From Geothrix rubra (GTDB lineage Bacteria; Acidobacteriota; Holophagae; Holophagales; Holophagaceae), in NCBI RefSeq assembly GCF_030268065.1, contig NZ_BSDD01000001.1, positions 248,001 to 312,000 on the forward strand: 64,000 nt of DNA, in the 5' to 3' direction. A program made the translations under genes and the position numbers. Of the stretch, positions 35,801 to 44,338 are shown piece after piece (the first letter of the stretch is position 1; each line of letters opens with the position of its first letter). The notes below the pieces were generated by a model that searched no databases, had not been told where the DNA came from, and saw only the letters and a list, made by a program, of their open reading frames with translations.

Positions 35801-36652
35801 ATGCCGCTACCATCCTTCCGGGGCCGGACCGCGGCCCCGGTCGCCGGGAGGGACATGGGACATCGGATCGAGGCGCGGGAGAGCGGCGCGGGGACCTCCA
35901 CCCCGGCGCGGCTGCTCCACTACCTCTGGCCCGTGGCCCTGGGCTGGACGGTGGCCACGGTGGCCGGCCGGGCCACGGGGCTTCCGGTCTCCCCGGCGGG
36001 CCGGGACCTGCTGCTGCTGGGCATCGGGGCCGCCTACAGCTACGACCGGCTCGCTGATCCGGCCGAGGCGGCCTCGCCGGCCCTGCTGGCCCTCCTCCGC
36101 CTGGGATTCGTGGCCTGTGCCGCGGGGACCCTGATGCTCCTGCCCCGGATGCCCGTCGGGACACTGGCCCTGCTGCCCGTGCTGTCGACCGCCGTCCTGG
36201 CCTACCGCTGGGCCAAGGCCTATCCCTGGGTGAAGGCCCTGCTCGTGCCGCTGGTGTGGACCTGGGCCGGCCTCGCGCTACCCCTGGCCGATGGTTCCTG
36301 GCTGGGGTGGCGGTCCCTGGCCCATCCCGTGGCCCTGCCGCTGTTCCTGCTCTTGGCGGCGGGGTGTCTGCTCTGCGACGTGAACGATGCCGCCCGCGAC
36401 CGGGCCCGGGGCGTGCGCAGCCTCCCGGTGCAGGTGGGGGTGGGGCGGACGCTCCTGGTCGCCGCCCTGGTCGCCATCGTCGGCGCGGCCACGGGCCTCG
36501 CCCAGGGAAGGCTGGGCCTCGTCGCGGACGGCCTGCTGCTGGCGGCCCTGGCGGCCTGTCGGCCCCTGCTCATGCTGGAGTCCTGGGGTCCGCTGGCGGT
36601 TGATCTGGCGCTCACGCTCCCGGGGATCCTCATCCTCGCCCACCTGGTCTGA
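35801..36652 (+). CDS. UbiA-superfamily membrane prenyltransferase-like protein
   Basis: A 283-residue membrane protein with about eight hydrophobic helices. AYSYDRLAD (about 95) and LCDVNDAARDRARG (about 190) resemble the two Asp-rich motifs that bind prenyl diphosphate in UbiA enzymes, though the first is weak. It may belong to quinone, haem or a related lipid pathway. The start is uncertain: ATG 35801 follows AGGGGG, but ATG 35855 follows GGGAGGG, and a 9-bp hairpin (35818-35840) between them suggests the shorter protein. It follows the methyltransferase by nine bases. Confidence 0.65.
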   Translation: MPLPSFRGRTAAPVAGRDMGHRIEARESGAGTSTPARLLHYLWPVALGWTVATVAGRATGLPVSPAGRDLLLLGIGAAYSYDRLADPAEAASPALLALLRLGFVACAAGTLMLLPRMPVGTLALLPVLSTAVLAYRWAKAYPWVKALLVPLVWTWAGLALPLADGSWLGWRSLAHPVALPLFLLLAAGCLLCDVNDAARDRARGVRSLPVQVGVGRTLLVAALVAIVGAATGLAQGRLGLVADGLLLAALAACRPLLMLESWGPLAVDLALTLPGILILAHLV

Positions 36653-36753
36653 TCCGGGCCGCGGGATTCCGGCGGGCCGGGCGTCCGTGTGAAAAAGGGT
36701 GTCACGCCGGGAACCCTCCACGGGATTACACTCGGAGCCAGCGCGGGGAAACC

Positions 36754-37755
36754 ATGGATCTCCAGGGCTTGATGCAGGCCGGACAGGCGAACCGCAAGGC
36801 CCGGGATTTCCGGGCCGCGGCGGACTGCTTCCGCAGGGTCCTGGACGCGGCGCCGGATCATCTCCAGGCGCTCCAGGGGCTGGCCGACGCCTGCCGGGGC
36901 CTGAGGGATTACGAGGCCTGCCTGGCCGCCTGGGACCGCTACCTGGCCCTGCGCCCGGAGGACGGATCGGTCCAGGCCCGGGTCGGGGATGCCTGTCGGC
37001 GGACGGGGCGCCGGGAGCGGGCCGTGGCGCACTACGAGGCGGCGCTCCGCCACGATCCCCGGAACCGCTATGCGCTGATGGGGCTCGGTGACCTCCACCA
37101 CAAGGCCCACCGGCCGGACGAGGCCCTGGCGGCCTGGGAACGCCTGCTGGAACTGGACCCCACCCTCCTGAACATCCGCACCATGGCCGGGAATCTCTGC
37201 CGCCGGCGCCTGGATTTCGAGCGTGCCGCCCACCACTTCCGCACGGTCCTGAAGGCGGAGCCCGACAATGCCTACGCCCTGTTCGGCCTGGCCGACGCCC
37301 TCCGCGGGCTCGGCCGGTTCGAGGAGGCCGCCCCCTTCTGGGACGAAGTGCTAAGGGCGGACCCCGGAAACCGCCAGGTGCTCACCCGGGCGGGGGACTG
37401 CTTCTGCCGCCTGGGGCAGCTGGCCAAAGCGGAGGATCTGTTCAACCGGGCCCTGGCCCAGGGCTACGACCGCTGCGCCCAGTTGGGCCTCGCCAGGGTG
37501 CAGGTCCGCCGGGGGGAGTACCGCGCGGCCATCGACCGCTACGAGACCATCCTGGCCCGGAACCCCGAGGATCCCCGGGCGGTCCTCCTCAAGGGCCAGG
37601 TCCTCGGCGAATGGCGGGGGCGCGAGGAGGCCCTGGCCTACCTCGAGGCGGAACGGGCGCGGCATCCCGGCCTGCGGGAGATCGCCGGCGCCCTCTCCCG
37701 GCTTCAGGCGGACGCGCCCGGGACCGGGGGTCAGGCGGGCCAGGCCGCGTTCTGA
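36754..37755 (+). CDS. Tetratricopeptide repeat protein
   Basis: A 333-residue protein made of about nine tandem TPR units of 34 residues (for example AVAHYEAALRHDPRNRYAL and AAIDRYETILARNPEDPRAV). No signal peptide or membrane helix, so it is cytoplasmic and probably a protein-binding scaffold. TTACACT at 36725 is a possible -10 upstream. Its 3' end overlaps the convergent VOC gene by 25 bases. Confidence 0.85.
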   Translation: MDLQGLMQAGQANRKARDFRAAADCFRRVLDAAPDHLQALQGLADACRGLRDYEACLAAWDRYLALRPEDGSVQARVGDACRRTGRRERAVAHYEAALRHDPRNRYALMGLGDLHHKAHRPDEALAAWERLLELDPTLLNIRTMAGNLCRRRLDFERAAHHFRTVLKAEPDNAYALFGLADALRGLGRFEEAAPFWDEVLRADPGNRQVLTRAGDCFCRLGQLAKAEDLFNRALAQGYDRCAQLGLARVQVRRGEYRAAIDRYETILARNPEDPRAVLLKGQVLGEWRGREEALAYLEAERARHPGLREIAGALSRLQADAPGTGGQAGQAAF

Positions 37756-38126
37756 AGCACCACGCGGTAGCCGTCCGGATCCTCGAAGGTCCGGCCGAGG
37801 CGGTCCCAGTAGGGGTTGTACGAGGGCACCGGCGCCTGTCCCGCCGCCGCCATCCGGTCCACGGCCGCCTGCCAGGCGGCATGGTCTGGCAAGTAGAGCA
37901 CCAGCAGGTGGTCGCGGGTGGGGGCGTCCCCGACCGCATGGCCGCGCTGGTGGGTGAATTCAAGGTGCCACGGAGCCCCGGGCAGCCCGAGCATCACGCC
38001 GTCGAACCCTTCGTGATCCTGGAATCCGCCCAGCTCGGACAGGCCCAGCCCGTCGCGGTAGAACCGGACCACCGCGCCCAGCCGGTCCGTGGGCCGGGCG
38101 ATCCGAACCGTCGTCGCTGCCTTCAT
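37731..38126 (-). CDS. VOC/glyoxalase-fold protein
   Basis: A 131-residue single-domain protein of the vicinal-oxygen-chelate superfamily: two βαβββ modules with the C-terminal signature FEDPDGYRVVLQN. Members include glyoxalases, dioxygenases and antibiotic-binding proteins; the reaction here is unknown. It overlaps the TPR gene tail to tail by 25 bases. Confidence 0.85.
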   Translation of the reverse strand: MKAATTVRIARPTDRLGAVVRFYRDGLGLSELGGFQDHEGFDGVMLGLPGAPWHLEFTHQRGHAVGDAPTRDHLLVLYLPDHAAWQAAVDRMAAAGQAPVPSYNPYWDRLGRTFEDPDGYRVVLQNAAWPA

Positions 38127-38168
38127 GGTGCATCCTCTCCAGGGGAACGGGGAGGGGCGGCCCGCGGG

Positions 38169-38738
38169 TTAGGGCTCCCGGCTGGCGGCCACGTCCACGA
38201 GGCCCAGCAGCTCGCGCAGGACCTCGCGGCGGTTGCCGTCGGCCTCATAGCGGGCGGAGACCTTCTTCCGCGCGGCGGCCACGTCGCCGCAGGCCTTGCC
38301 GCGGGCGATCAGCTCCCGGCAGCCCTCGGGCATGGGCCCCCAACTCCCGCACTCCACGAAGCGGTCGCTGAGGAAGATGAACTTGGGGATGGCCTCGCCG
38401 CCGTTGGTGAGGAAGCGGACGAAGACATCCGGCCACTGCTGGCGCGTGATGTAGCGGACCTTCAGCATCGGGCCGGCCTCGGCCATGCGTTGCAGCACCG
38501 GGACGTGGCGCACCACGTCGCCGCACCAGTCCTCCGCGATGGCGATGACATGCACGGGACGGGGCAGGGCCGCGAGGGTTCCCGCCGTCTGGGGCTCGAG
38601 GGCGAGGGCCGCCCGCTGGGCCTCCAGCTTGTCCCGCTGGTCGGGGGACTCGGCGGCGGCCAGCCAGGCGGGGTAGTCCAGGCCGGAATCGAAGACGGCC
38701 TTCCAGTCGATCGTGGGCAGGGTGGCGGGGCGGGGCAT
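38169..38738 (-). CDS. Thioredoxin-fold protein with single-cysteine WCGD motif
   Basis: A 189-residue cytoplasmic protein. Near residue 70 it has AIAEDWCGDVVRHVPVL, the Thioredoxin_9-type motif in which only the first active-site cysteine is kept, and cis-proline-region GEAIPKFIFL. Such proteins may be peroxiredoxin-like or thiol-transfer proteins. The start at 38738 has a perfect GAGGAGG; a start 13 codons upstream does not. Confidence 0.8.
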   Translation of the reverse strand: MPRPATLPTIDWKAVFDSGLDYPAWLAAAESPDQRDKLEAQRAALALEPQTAGTLAALPRPVHVIAIAEDWCGDVVRHVPVLQRMAEAGPMLKVRYITRQQWPDVFVRFLTNGGEAIPKFIFLSDRFVECGSWGPMPEGCRELIARGKACGDVAAARKKVSARYEADGNRREVLRELLGLVDVAASREP

Positions 38739-38757
38739 GGGACCTCCTCGGTCGGAG

Positions 38758-39282
38758 CTACTCGGCGATGGGCCCATCCCAGGCGCGGCGGTAGACGTCC
38801 ACCTCGTCCCCGGGCGCGTGGGTCATGGATCCGGTGGGGTGGAACTGCAGCTTGCCGAGGAGCCGGATCGAGGCGGCGTTCCCGGGCGAGACGATGGCGA
38901 GCACGGCCGGCAGGCCCAGCGCCGAGCGGCCCCAGGCGAGGCAGGCCCGGGCGGCCTCCTCGGCGAAGCCCAGGCCCCAGAACTCCGGCAGGAAGGCATA
39001 GCCCAGGTCCACTTCAGGCAGGCTGTCGCGCCGGATGAGCCCGCACATCCCCATGGGGGAGCCCGTCTCGCGGTGCTGGACCAGCAGGAGCCCATGCCCG
39101 TGGAGCGCGTAGCTCCGGAGTGGGCCCTCCTCGAGATAGGCCCTGGCCTGGTCCAGTGTGCGCACCCCCTTGTCCGCGATGTGCTCGATGAAGGAGGGTT
39201 CGTTGAGCAGGCGGAGGATGAAGGGGGCGTCCTCCAGGCGGAGGGGGCGGATGAGCAGGCGTCCGGTCTCAAGGGGCTGCAT
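38758..39282 (-). CDS. GNAT-family N-acetyltransferase (RimJ/RimL type)
   Basis: A 174-residue acetyltransferase of the Acetyltransf_3 group: begins ETGRLLIRPLRLEDAPFIL, contains DLGYAFLPEFWGLGFAEEAARA (acetyl-CoA binding loop) and SIRLLGKLQF near the C-terminus. I chose the ATG at 39282 since it begins the conserved domain; 15 further codons upstream are open. Target unknown. Confidence 0.87.
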   Translation of the reverse strand: MQPLETGRLLIRPLRLEDAPFILRLLNEPSFIEHIADKGVRTLDQARAYLEEGPLRSYALHGHGLLLVQHRETGSPMGMCGLIRRDSLPEVDLGYAFLPEFWGLGFAEEAARACLAWGRSALGLPAVLAIVSPGNAASIRLLGKLQFHPTGSMTHAPGDEVDVYRRAWDGPIAE

Positions 39283-39397
39283 GGTCCCAGGATCGCCGGA
39301 GCGGGCGACCCTGCCAACCCCGCGCACCCGGAGGTACCTGCTGTCCGCCCGGGGCCGACCTGCTTAGAGTGGAGGTCCGGTGCTACAAGGAGTCCCC

Positions 39398-40441
39398 ATG
39401 TCCCTCGCCAAGGCCTACGCCGCCGCCTCCGCCACCTCTCCGCTGGCGCCCTTCCAGATCGAGCGGCGCGCCGTGGGCCCCCACGACGTGCAGATCGAGA
39501 TCGCCTACTGCGGCATCTGCCACTCGGACCTCCACCAGGTGCGCAACGAATGGGGCAACTCGATGTATCCCATGGTGCCGGGCCACGAGATCGTGGGCCA
39601 CGTCACCGCCGTGGGCGCCCACGTGAAGGGCTTCAAGCCGGGCGACCTGGCGGGCGTGGGCTGCATGGTGGACAGCTGCCGCACCTGCCCCAGCTGCCAG
39701 CGCCAGCTCGAGCAGTTCTGCGAAAAGGGCTGCGCCTGGAGCTACAACAGCACCGAGATGGACCGCAAGACCCCCACCTTCGGCGGCTACTCCTCCAGCG
39801 TCGTGGTGGACGAGGCCTTCACACTGAAGGTCTCCCCGAAGCTGGACCTCGCCGCCGCGGCGCCCCTGCTCTGCGCGGGCATCACCACCTATTCGCCCCT
39901 GCGCCAATGGAAGACGAAGAAGGGCGACAAGGTGGGCGTGGTGGGCCTGGGCGGCCTCGGCCACATGGCCGTGAAGCTGGCCGCGGCCATGGGGGCCGAG
40001 GTGACCATGCTCAGCACCTCGAAGTCCAAGGAGGCCGACGCCCGCAAGCTGGGCGCCCACCACTTCGCGCTCACCTCCGACGACGCCACCTTCAAGCAGC
40101 TGGCGGGCCACTTCGACCTCATCATCGACACCATCTCCGCCCCCCACGACTACAACAAGTACCTGGGGCTGCTCCGCGTCGAGGGCGCCATGGTGCTCCT
40201 GGGCGTGCCGCCCGAGCCCACGCCCGTGGCCGCCATCGCCCTCATCGGCGGGCGGAAGATCCTCACCGGCTCGCTCATCGGCGGCATCCAGGAGACCCAG
40301 GAGATGCTCGATTTCTGCGCGGAGCACGGCATCGTCTCCGACATCGAGCTCATCCCCGTCCAGCAGGTGAACGAGGCCTACGGGCGGATGCTGAAGAACG
40401 ATGTCCGCTACCGGTTCGTGCTAGACATGAAGACGCTGTAG
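39398..40441 (+). CDS. Zinc-dependent NADP alcohol/aldehyde dehydrogenase (YahK/CAD type)
   Basis: A 347-residue medium-chain dehydrogenase. Catalytic zinc ligands are Cys38 (YCGICHSD), His63-Glu64 (PGHEIVG) and a later cysteine (PLLCAGITTY). Structural zinc is held by Cys94, 97, 100 and 108. The cofactor loop GLGGLGHMAV and following STSKSK point to NADP and the cinnamyl-alcohol-dehydrogenase/YahK subgroup, which reduce aldehydes. AAGGAG lies before ATG 39398; six codons of open frame upstream were rejected. A strong terminator follows. Confidence 0.93.
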   Translation: MSLAKAYAAASATSPLAPFQIERRAVGPHDVQIEIAYCGICHSDLHQVRNEWGNSMYPMVPGHEIVGHVTAVGAHVKGFKPGDLAGVGCMVDSCRTCPSCQRQLEQFCEKGCAWSYNSTEMDRKTPTFGGYSSSVVVDEAFTLKVSPKLDLAAAAPLLCAGITTYSPLRQWKTKKGDKVGVVGLGGLGHMAVKLAAAMGAEVTMLSTSKSKEADARKLGAHHFALTSDDATFKQLAGHFDLIIDTISAPHDYNKYLGLLRVEGAMVLLGVPPEPTPVAAIALIGGRKILTGSLIGGIQETQEMLDFCAEHGIVSDIELIPVQQVNEAYGRMLKNDVRYRFVLDMKTL

Positions 40442-40465
40442 GATCCGCCGTCAAGGCCCTACGCA

Positions 40466-40493
40466 GGGACGCCCCGCTGGTGCGGGGCGTCCC
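40466..40493. terminator. Bidirectional 12-bp hairpin after the dehydrogenase
   Basis: A perfect 12-bp stem (40466-40477 with 40482-40493) around TGGT, followed by TTC. It lies between the rightward dehydrogenase and the convergent secreted-protein gene. Confidence 0.75.
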
Positions 40494-40511
40494 TTCGGGT
40501 GGAACTCGGGT

Positions 40512-41072
40512 TCAGTGGCTTGCGGGGCTCACCAACTGGACCTTCGCCGGTTCGAGCGCCGCGGCCTGGGGAGCCTTGGTGATCTCGATGGGCCCGATGA
40601 TGCCCTTCAGAGCCGGATCCACCAGGGCCGGATTCAGCAGCAGCTCCCAGCCCGTGGCGGCGCCCAGGGCCATGGCGCAGCCGTTCTTGATGGCGGCCGG
40701 GGTGGTGCCGAAGGCGGGGATGTTGTGCTTCACCTGATTCACGATCCCAGTGGCAAAGGGAGAACCGTCCCGCACGATCGGATCGTTGGGCAGGAGGGCC
40801 AGGAGCTGGACGCCCTTCTGGAGGACCATGGCGCCGGCGGTCGCCACCTGGGAGTAGTCATGGGCGTCGACCACCGTGAGGGTGGAACCCTCGGGGAGGG
40901 CCTGGAGGAGGTCCCCCACCGCCGCGCGGCTGCGACCATAGTTGCAGACGACGCCGAAGTGGGACTTGCCGGGGAAGACCAGCCCGGCCGCCTTGACCAC
41001 CGGTCCGAAGTCCTCGGCGGCGAGGGTGGCCGTGAGGGCGGCGAGGATGAAGAGGGTGCTTGGACGGAACAT
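40512..41072 (-). CDS. Secreted ABC-substrate-binding-like protein, fragment-sized
   Basis: A 186-residue exported protein with signal peptide 1-19 (MFRPSTLFILAALTATLAA). The mature part, with GKSHFGVVCNYGRS and LLALLPNDPIVRDG followed by NIPAFGTTPAAIKNGCAMALGA, resembles half of the ABC_sub_bind fold, which normally has about 300 residues. It could be a single-lobe protein or a shortened gene. GGAGG precedes ATG 41072. No transporter genes are nearby. Confidence 0.6.
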   Translation of the reverse strand: MFRPSTLFILAALTATLAAEDFGPVVKAAGLVFPGKSHFGVVCNYGRSRAAVGDLLQALPEGSTLTVVDAHDYSQVATAGAMVLQKGVQLLALLPNDPIVRDGSPFATGIVNQVKHNIPAFGTTPAAIKNGCAMALGAATGWELLLNPALVDPALKGIIGPIEITKAPQAAALEPAKVQLVSPASH

Positions 41073-41345
41073 GGGACGCCTCCATGAAGAGGGGACCCGA
41101 TCGGGGTCCGGGCGCCCCACGGGATTGGGGCGGCAAGGGGAAGCTGGGCCAGATACACCTAACCGCGCCATGAACGATGCATGAATGGTGATCTGCTGGA
41201 TCGGAATGCGTTGCGAGCTCGCCCCGGGCCGGGTTCCGCGGGGCCCTTCCCCGGGTGAGAGGCTGGTTAGGCGCCCAGGACGGAACTTGAACCGGCCCGC
41301 CTCGGCCCCATACTTCCCCCCGGACGCACCACCTCCCGGTGCCGC

Positions 41346-42215
41346 ATGGCGAAATGGTCCTTCGGCGGATTCGAGCTGGATCCCAGTTCAGGTGAACTGT
41401 GGAAGGGGGGGGAGTGTGTGCGCATCCAGGAACAGCCCCTCAAGCTGCTGCTCTGCCTCCTGGAACGGCCGGGCCAGCTGGTGAGCCGCGATGAACTGCA
41501 GAAGCGGGTTTGGGGCGGGGACATCCACGTGGGGTTCGAGGACAGCCTCAATGCGGCGGCCTGGCGGCTGCGCCAGGCCCTGGGCGATTCGGCGGAGAAG
41601 CCCCGGTTCATCGAGACCGTCCCCCGGAAGGGCTACCGCTTCGTGGCCAAGGTGCTGCCCCTGCCGGGCAGTCCTCCACCCGAATCCGGCTCCTTCCCCA
41701 TGCCGGTTCATCGGCCCGATTCCGGCGTCCGCGGGGGGATTGCCGACCGGTCCGGCCCCTTCACCCGGAGCCGCCGGATCTGGCTGGGCGGGGGCCTGGT
41801 CCTGGCGATGCTGGGGGGGGCGGTCGGGCTGTGGGCCGTCGTCCGCGACCGTCCGATGGCGGTGGAGATCCTGCCCCTGGAGAACACCACCGGTGATCCC
41901 GCGGTGGACTACTTCGCCGCGGCCCTGGCCCAGGAAGTGGGCCGGGACCTCCAGGGGGCGCGGGGGCTGCCCGTGGTCCACCTGGAGCACGCCCTGACCG
42001 GTGGCCCCCAGCCGAAGGGGCGGCGCCTCCGCCTGGTCTGGACCCTGCGCCGTGAGGCCGAGGGCTACCGGATCCCCGTCCTCCTCCAGGGCCAGCGTGG
42101 GACCCTGGCCAGCGAATCCTTCCTGGCCGGCAGCGGGGACCTCCACGAGGTGCACCGGAGGATCTCCGCCTTCGTGGCTGACCGGGTCGAGGCGGAAGTC
42201 GCCGCCGTCCACTGA
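41346..42215 (+). CDS. CadC-like membrane transcription factor with TolB-like domain
   Basis: A 289-residue one-component regulator. An OmpR/PhoB-type winged helix (about 3-103; LLLCLLERPGQLVSRDELQKRVW, SLNAAAWRLRQALGD, IETVPRKGYRF) is followed by a proline-rich linker, a membrane helix (about 147-168) and a periplasmic domain beginning VEILPLENTTGDPAVDYFAAALAQEV, the FlgO/TolB-like motif. Such proteins sense outside the membrane and bind DNA inside. Its likely target is itself or the secreted TPR gene 59 bases downstream. The start has no clear ribosome site. Confidence 0.85.
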   Translation: MAKWSFGGFELDPSSGELWKGGECVRIQEQPLKLLLCLLERPGQLVSRDELQKRVWGGDIHVGFEDSLNAAAWRLRQALGDSAEKPRFIETVPRKGYRFVAKVLPLPGSPPPESGSFPMPVHRPDSGVRGGIADRSGPFTRSRRIWLGGGLVLAMLGGAVGLWAVVRDRPMAVEILPLENTTGDPAVDYFAAALAQEVGRDLQGARGLPVVHLEHALTGGPQPKGRRLRLVWTLRREAEGYRIPVLLQGQRGTLASESFLAGSGDLHEVHRRISAFVADRVEAEVAAVH

Positions 42216-42274
42216 TCCTCCTGGCGCATCCTCGGGAAGGGGCTAGACTGGCGCCGGTCTGACGGAGCTCTCCG

Positions 42275-43057
42275 ATGCGCATCCTCCAGCCGATCCGCGG
42301 CTTGATCCTCCTCATGGCGGGGCTGTCCCTGGCGGCCGGAGCTTCCGGGGACATCTCCATCTTCAGGCGCTACCAGGCCCTGGACGCCCGCATTGTCGAG
42401 GCCCGCCAGGCCCTGGCCGAGCGCCGGTTCCCGGACGCCCTGCACCTCCTGGAGCCCTGCCTCCAGAAGATCCCCGACCACTTCGAAGCCCACTTCCTCC
42501 TCGCCCAGATGGCCTACGAGCACCGGGATTTCGCCGGGGCCCTGGCACACGTGGAAACCTCCGAACGGACCCTGGCCGCCCTCGATCAGCAGTACCACGA
42601 CCAGCTCGCCGAGCTGAAGGCCCAGGAGGCGGCCGAGGCCCAGGCCCTCAAAGTCAGCCTCGACGAGCTGACAGCCCGGGGTGGGGATCCCTCGGGGTGC
42701 AGTCACCATCTCTTCATGACCAAGGAGAGCGCCCTGCGCTACCTGGAGGGGAAGAAGGGGCAGCTCTTCCACCAGGACACCCCCTTCGCCGTGCCCGCGG
42801 CCTACCACCTGCTCCACGGGAACTGCCTCTACCGCCTGGGCCGTCCCGCCGAGGCCATCGCCCGGTACCGGCTGGCCATCCAGGCCGATCCCCGCCAGCC
42901 GGACGCCTGGAACAACCTTCTGGCCCTGCTCCTGGAGACTGGCGACCGTCCGGGCGCGCGCGCCGAGCTGGCCAGGGCGGAGGCAGCCCGGGTCGCCCTG
43001 CGGCCGGCCCTGCAGCGGGCCGTGCTCAGCGGTCCGGTGACGGCCGGTCCACGCTGA
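42275..43057 (+). CDS. Exported TPR protein
   Basis: A 260-residue protein with signal peptide 1-25 (GLILLMAGLSLAAGASG). TPR units occur at about 40-110 (ALAERRFPDALHLLEPCL, MAYEHRDFAGALAHVET) and 175-245 (YHLLHGNCLYRLGRPAEAIARYRL, AWNNLLALLLETGDRPGA) with a helical Ala/Glu-rich linker between. Probably periplasmic and protein-binding. It follows the CadC-like regulator and may share its transcript. Its tail overlaps the convergent thioesterase gene by 32 bases. Confidence 0.8.
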   Translation: MRILQPIRGLILLMAGLSLAAGASGDISIFRRYQALDARIVEARQALAERRFPDALHLLEPCLQKIPDHFEAHFLLAQMAYEHRDFAGALAHVETSERTLAALDQQYHDQLAELKAQEAAEAQALKVSLDELTARGGDPSGCSHHLFMTKESALRYLEGKKGQLFHQDTPFAVPAAYHLLHGNCLYRLGRPAEAIARYRLAIQADPRQPDAWNNLLALLLETGDRPGARAELARAEAARVALRPALQRAVLSGPVTAGPR

Positions 43058-43514
43058 CCGGACCCCTGACGGCTTCGAGGGCCACGAACTCCCCCTCGAA
43101 ACGGCCTGTTCTCTGGCCCCCGCACTGGAGTTCGGAGACCACGGCGACCCGGGCCCGGCCCATCCGCCGCAGGGTCCGGAGGAAGGTGGGCCAGGCCTCC
43201 GGTCGCGCGAGGGCGGCGGTGGCGTTGAAGGCGCCCTCGGTGGGGCTTTCGTAGGCCATGGTGTTGCGCTGGATCACCAGCCGACTGTCGAGGCCCTCCG
43301 CCCGGAGGCGGCTGTGGACCAGGGCCCAGGCCGACAGGATGGCCAGGGAGGAGGCGCTGCCCCCGAAGACCGTTCCGCGGTGGTTGAGGTTCGGGGCCAG
43401 GGGCGCTTCGAGGGTGACGCCCTCGGCGGAAACGGATCGGACCGTCACCCCCATGGCCCGGGAGAGGGGGATGTGGTCGTGGAGGTACTGCTGGAGGTCC
43501 TGTCCGGAAACCAT
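43026..43514 (-). CDS. YiiD-C-type hotdog thioesterase
   Basis: A 162-residue protein. The segment HIPLSRAMGVTVRSV, then APLAPNLNHRGTVFGGS, then ASSLAILSAWAL is typical of the C-terminal thioesterase half of YiiD and its stand-alone relatives, a hotdog fold that may act on acyl-CoA or acyl-carrier protein. ATG 43514 has AGGTGA six bases upstream; a GTG two codons earlier is less likely. Confidence 0.8.
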   Translation of the reverse strand: MVSGQDLQQYLHDHIPLSRAMGVTVRSVSAEGVTLEAPLAPNLNHRGTVFGGSASSLAILSAWALVHSRLRAEGLDSRLVIQRNTMAYESPTEGAFNATAALARPEAWPTFLRTLRRMGRARVAVVSELQCGGQRTGRFEGEFVALEAVRGPVSVDRPSPDR

Positions 43515-43542
43515 GGTCACCTGGGGAGTTGGATTTTGGGCA

Positions 43543-43923
43543 TCAGCGCCGGGATTCCCGGGTCGGCGGCAGCGGCAGGCCGTGCTGGCGGAGGAAGCTG
43601 AGCTTGTCCCAGTAGCCGCGCTGGAAGGCGATGCGGCCGCCCACCACGTGGAAGAAGCCGCAGCCCCGCAGGCCGAGGGGATCCCGCCACTCGAGGATGG
43701 CCCACGCGCCGTCCTCGAAGCAGTTCTCCACGATGCAGACCATCTCCGCCGCCGCGAACCCCGCCGCGAACATGGCGCGGATGGCCTCCCGTCCCTCCAC
43801 CGGCGCCTCCGCCACCTGGTGGTTCACGGCGTCCTCCGTGTACAGGGCCGCCAGGGCGTCCACGTCCTTCCGGTTGAAGGCCTCGACCCAGGCGGCGACG
43901 ACGGCTTTGGGCGTGCTGGGCAT
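43543..43923 (-). CDS. SnoaL-like NTF2-fold protein
   Basis: A 126-residue protein of the SnoaL/NTF2 fold: VVAAWVEAFNRKDVDALAALYTEDAVNHQ at the start and GGRIAFQRGYWDKLSFLRQHG at the end. Members are isomerases, cyclases or ligand binders; the function here is unknown. The frame is open 32 codons upstream, but the conserved start is at ATG 43923. Confidence 0.8.
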   Translation of the reverse strand: MPSTPKAVVAAWVEAFNRKDVDALAALYTEDAVNHQVAEAPVEGREAIRAMFAAGFAAAEMVCIVENCFEDGAWAILEWRDPLGLRGCGFFHVVGGRIAFQRGYWDKLSFLRQHGLPLPPTRESRR

Positions 43924-43957
43924 GGGGGACCTTTCCGGGGCCGCTCGGGGCGGGCCG

Positions 43958-44269
43958 CTAGACAGTGCCTTCCTTCTCGACCACGAGGATCCGGGCCGGG
44001 CCGCGCGGATGGGCCACATGCTCGCAACCCAGTCCGGCGAAGAAGATGTCCCCCGCCTCCAGGGTCGTCACGCGCGCCACCCCGTTTTCCCGGACGTGCA
44101 TGTCCACGGTGCCGTCGAGCACCGCGAACACCTCCTCGCCGTCGTTCACGTGCCACTCATAGGGCTGGTCCGCCCAGTGCAGGCGGGTCGTGACGCCCCC
44201 CATGTTCGCGATGTCGAGGGCGCCCCAGGCGCGGGTCGCCGTGAAGTCGCGGCTGCGGATGAGCGTCAT
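43958..44269 (-). CDS. Cupin-domain protein
   Basis: A 103-residue single cupin: YEWHVNDGEEVFAVLDGTVDMHV carries motif 1 (with His and Glu metal ligands) and LEAGDIFFAGLGCEHVAHP motif 2 with the last histidine. Probably a small metal-dependent enzyme or ligand sensor. ATG 44269 is chosen as the first residue of the domain. Confidence 0.8.
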   Translation of the reverse strand: MTLIRSRDFTATRAWGALDIANMGGVTTRLHWADQPYEWHVNDGEEVFAVLDGTVDMHVRENGVARVTTLEAGDIFFAGLGCEHVAHPRGPARILVVEKEGTV

Positions 44270-44338
44270 GGCGTGGGGCCTCCGTCGTGGACGGCCAGGG
44301 TACCGTCCGGTGGATGGCCGGGACAAGCCGGATGGGAC

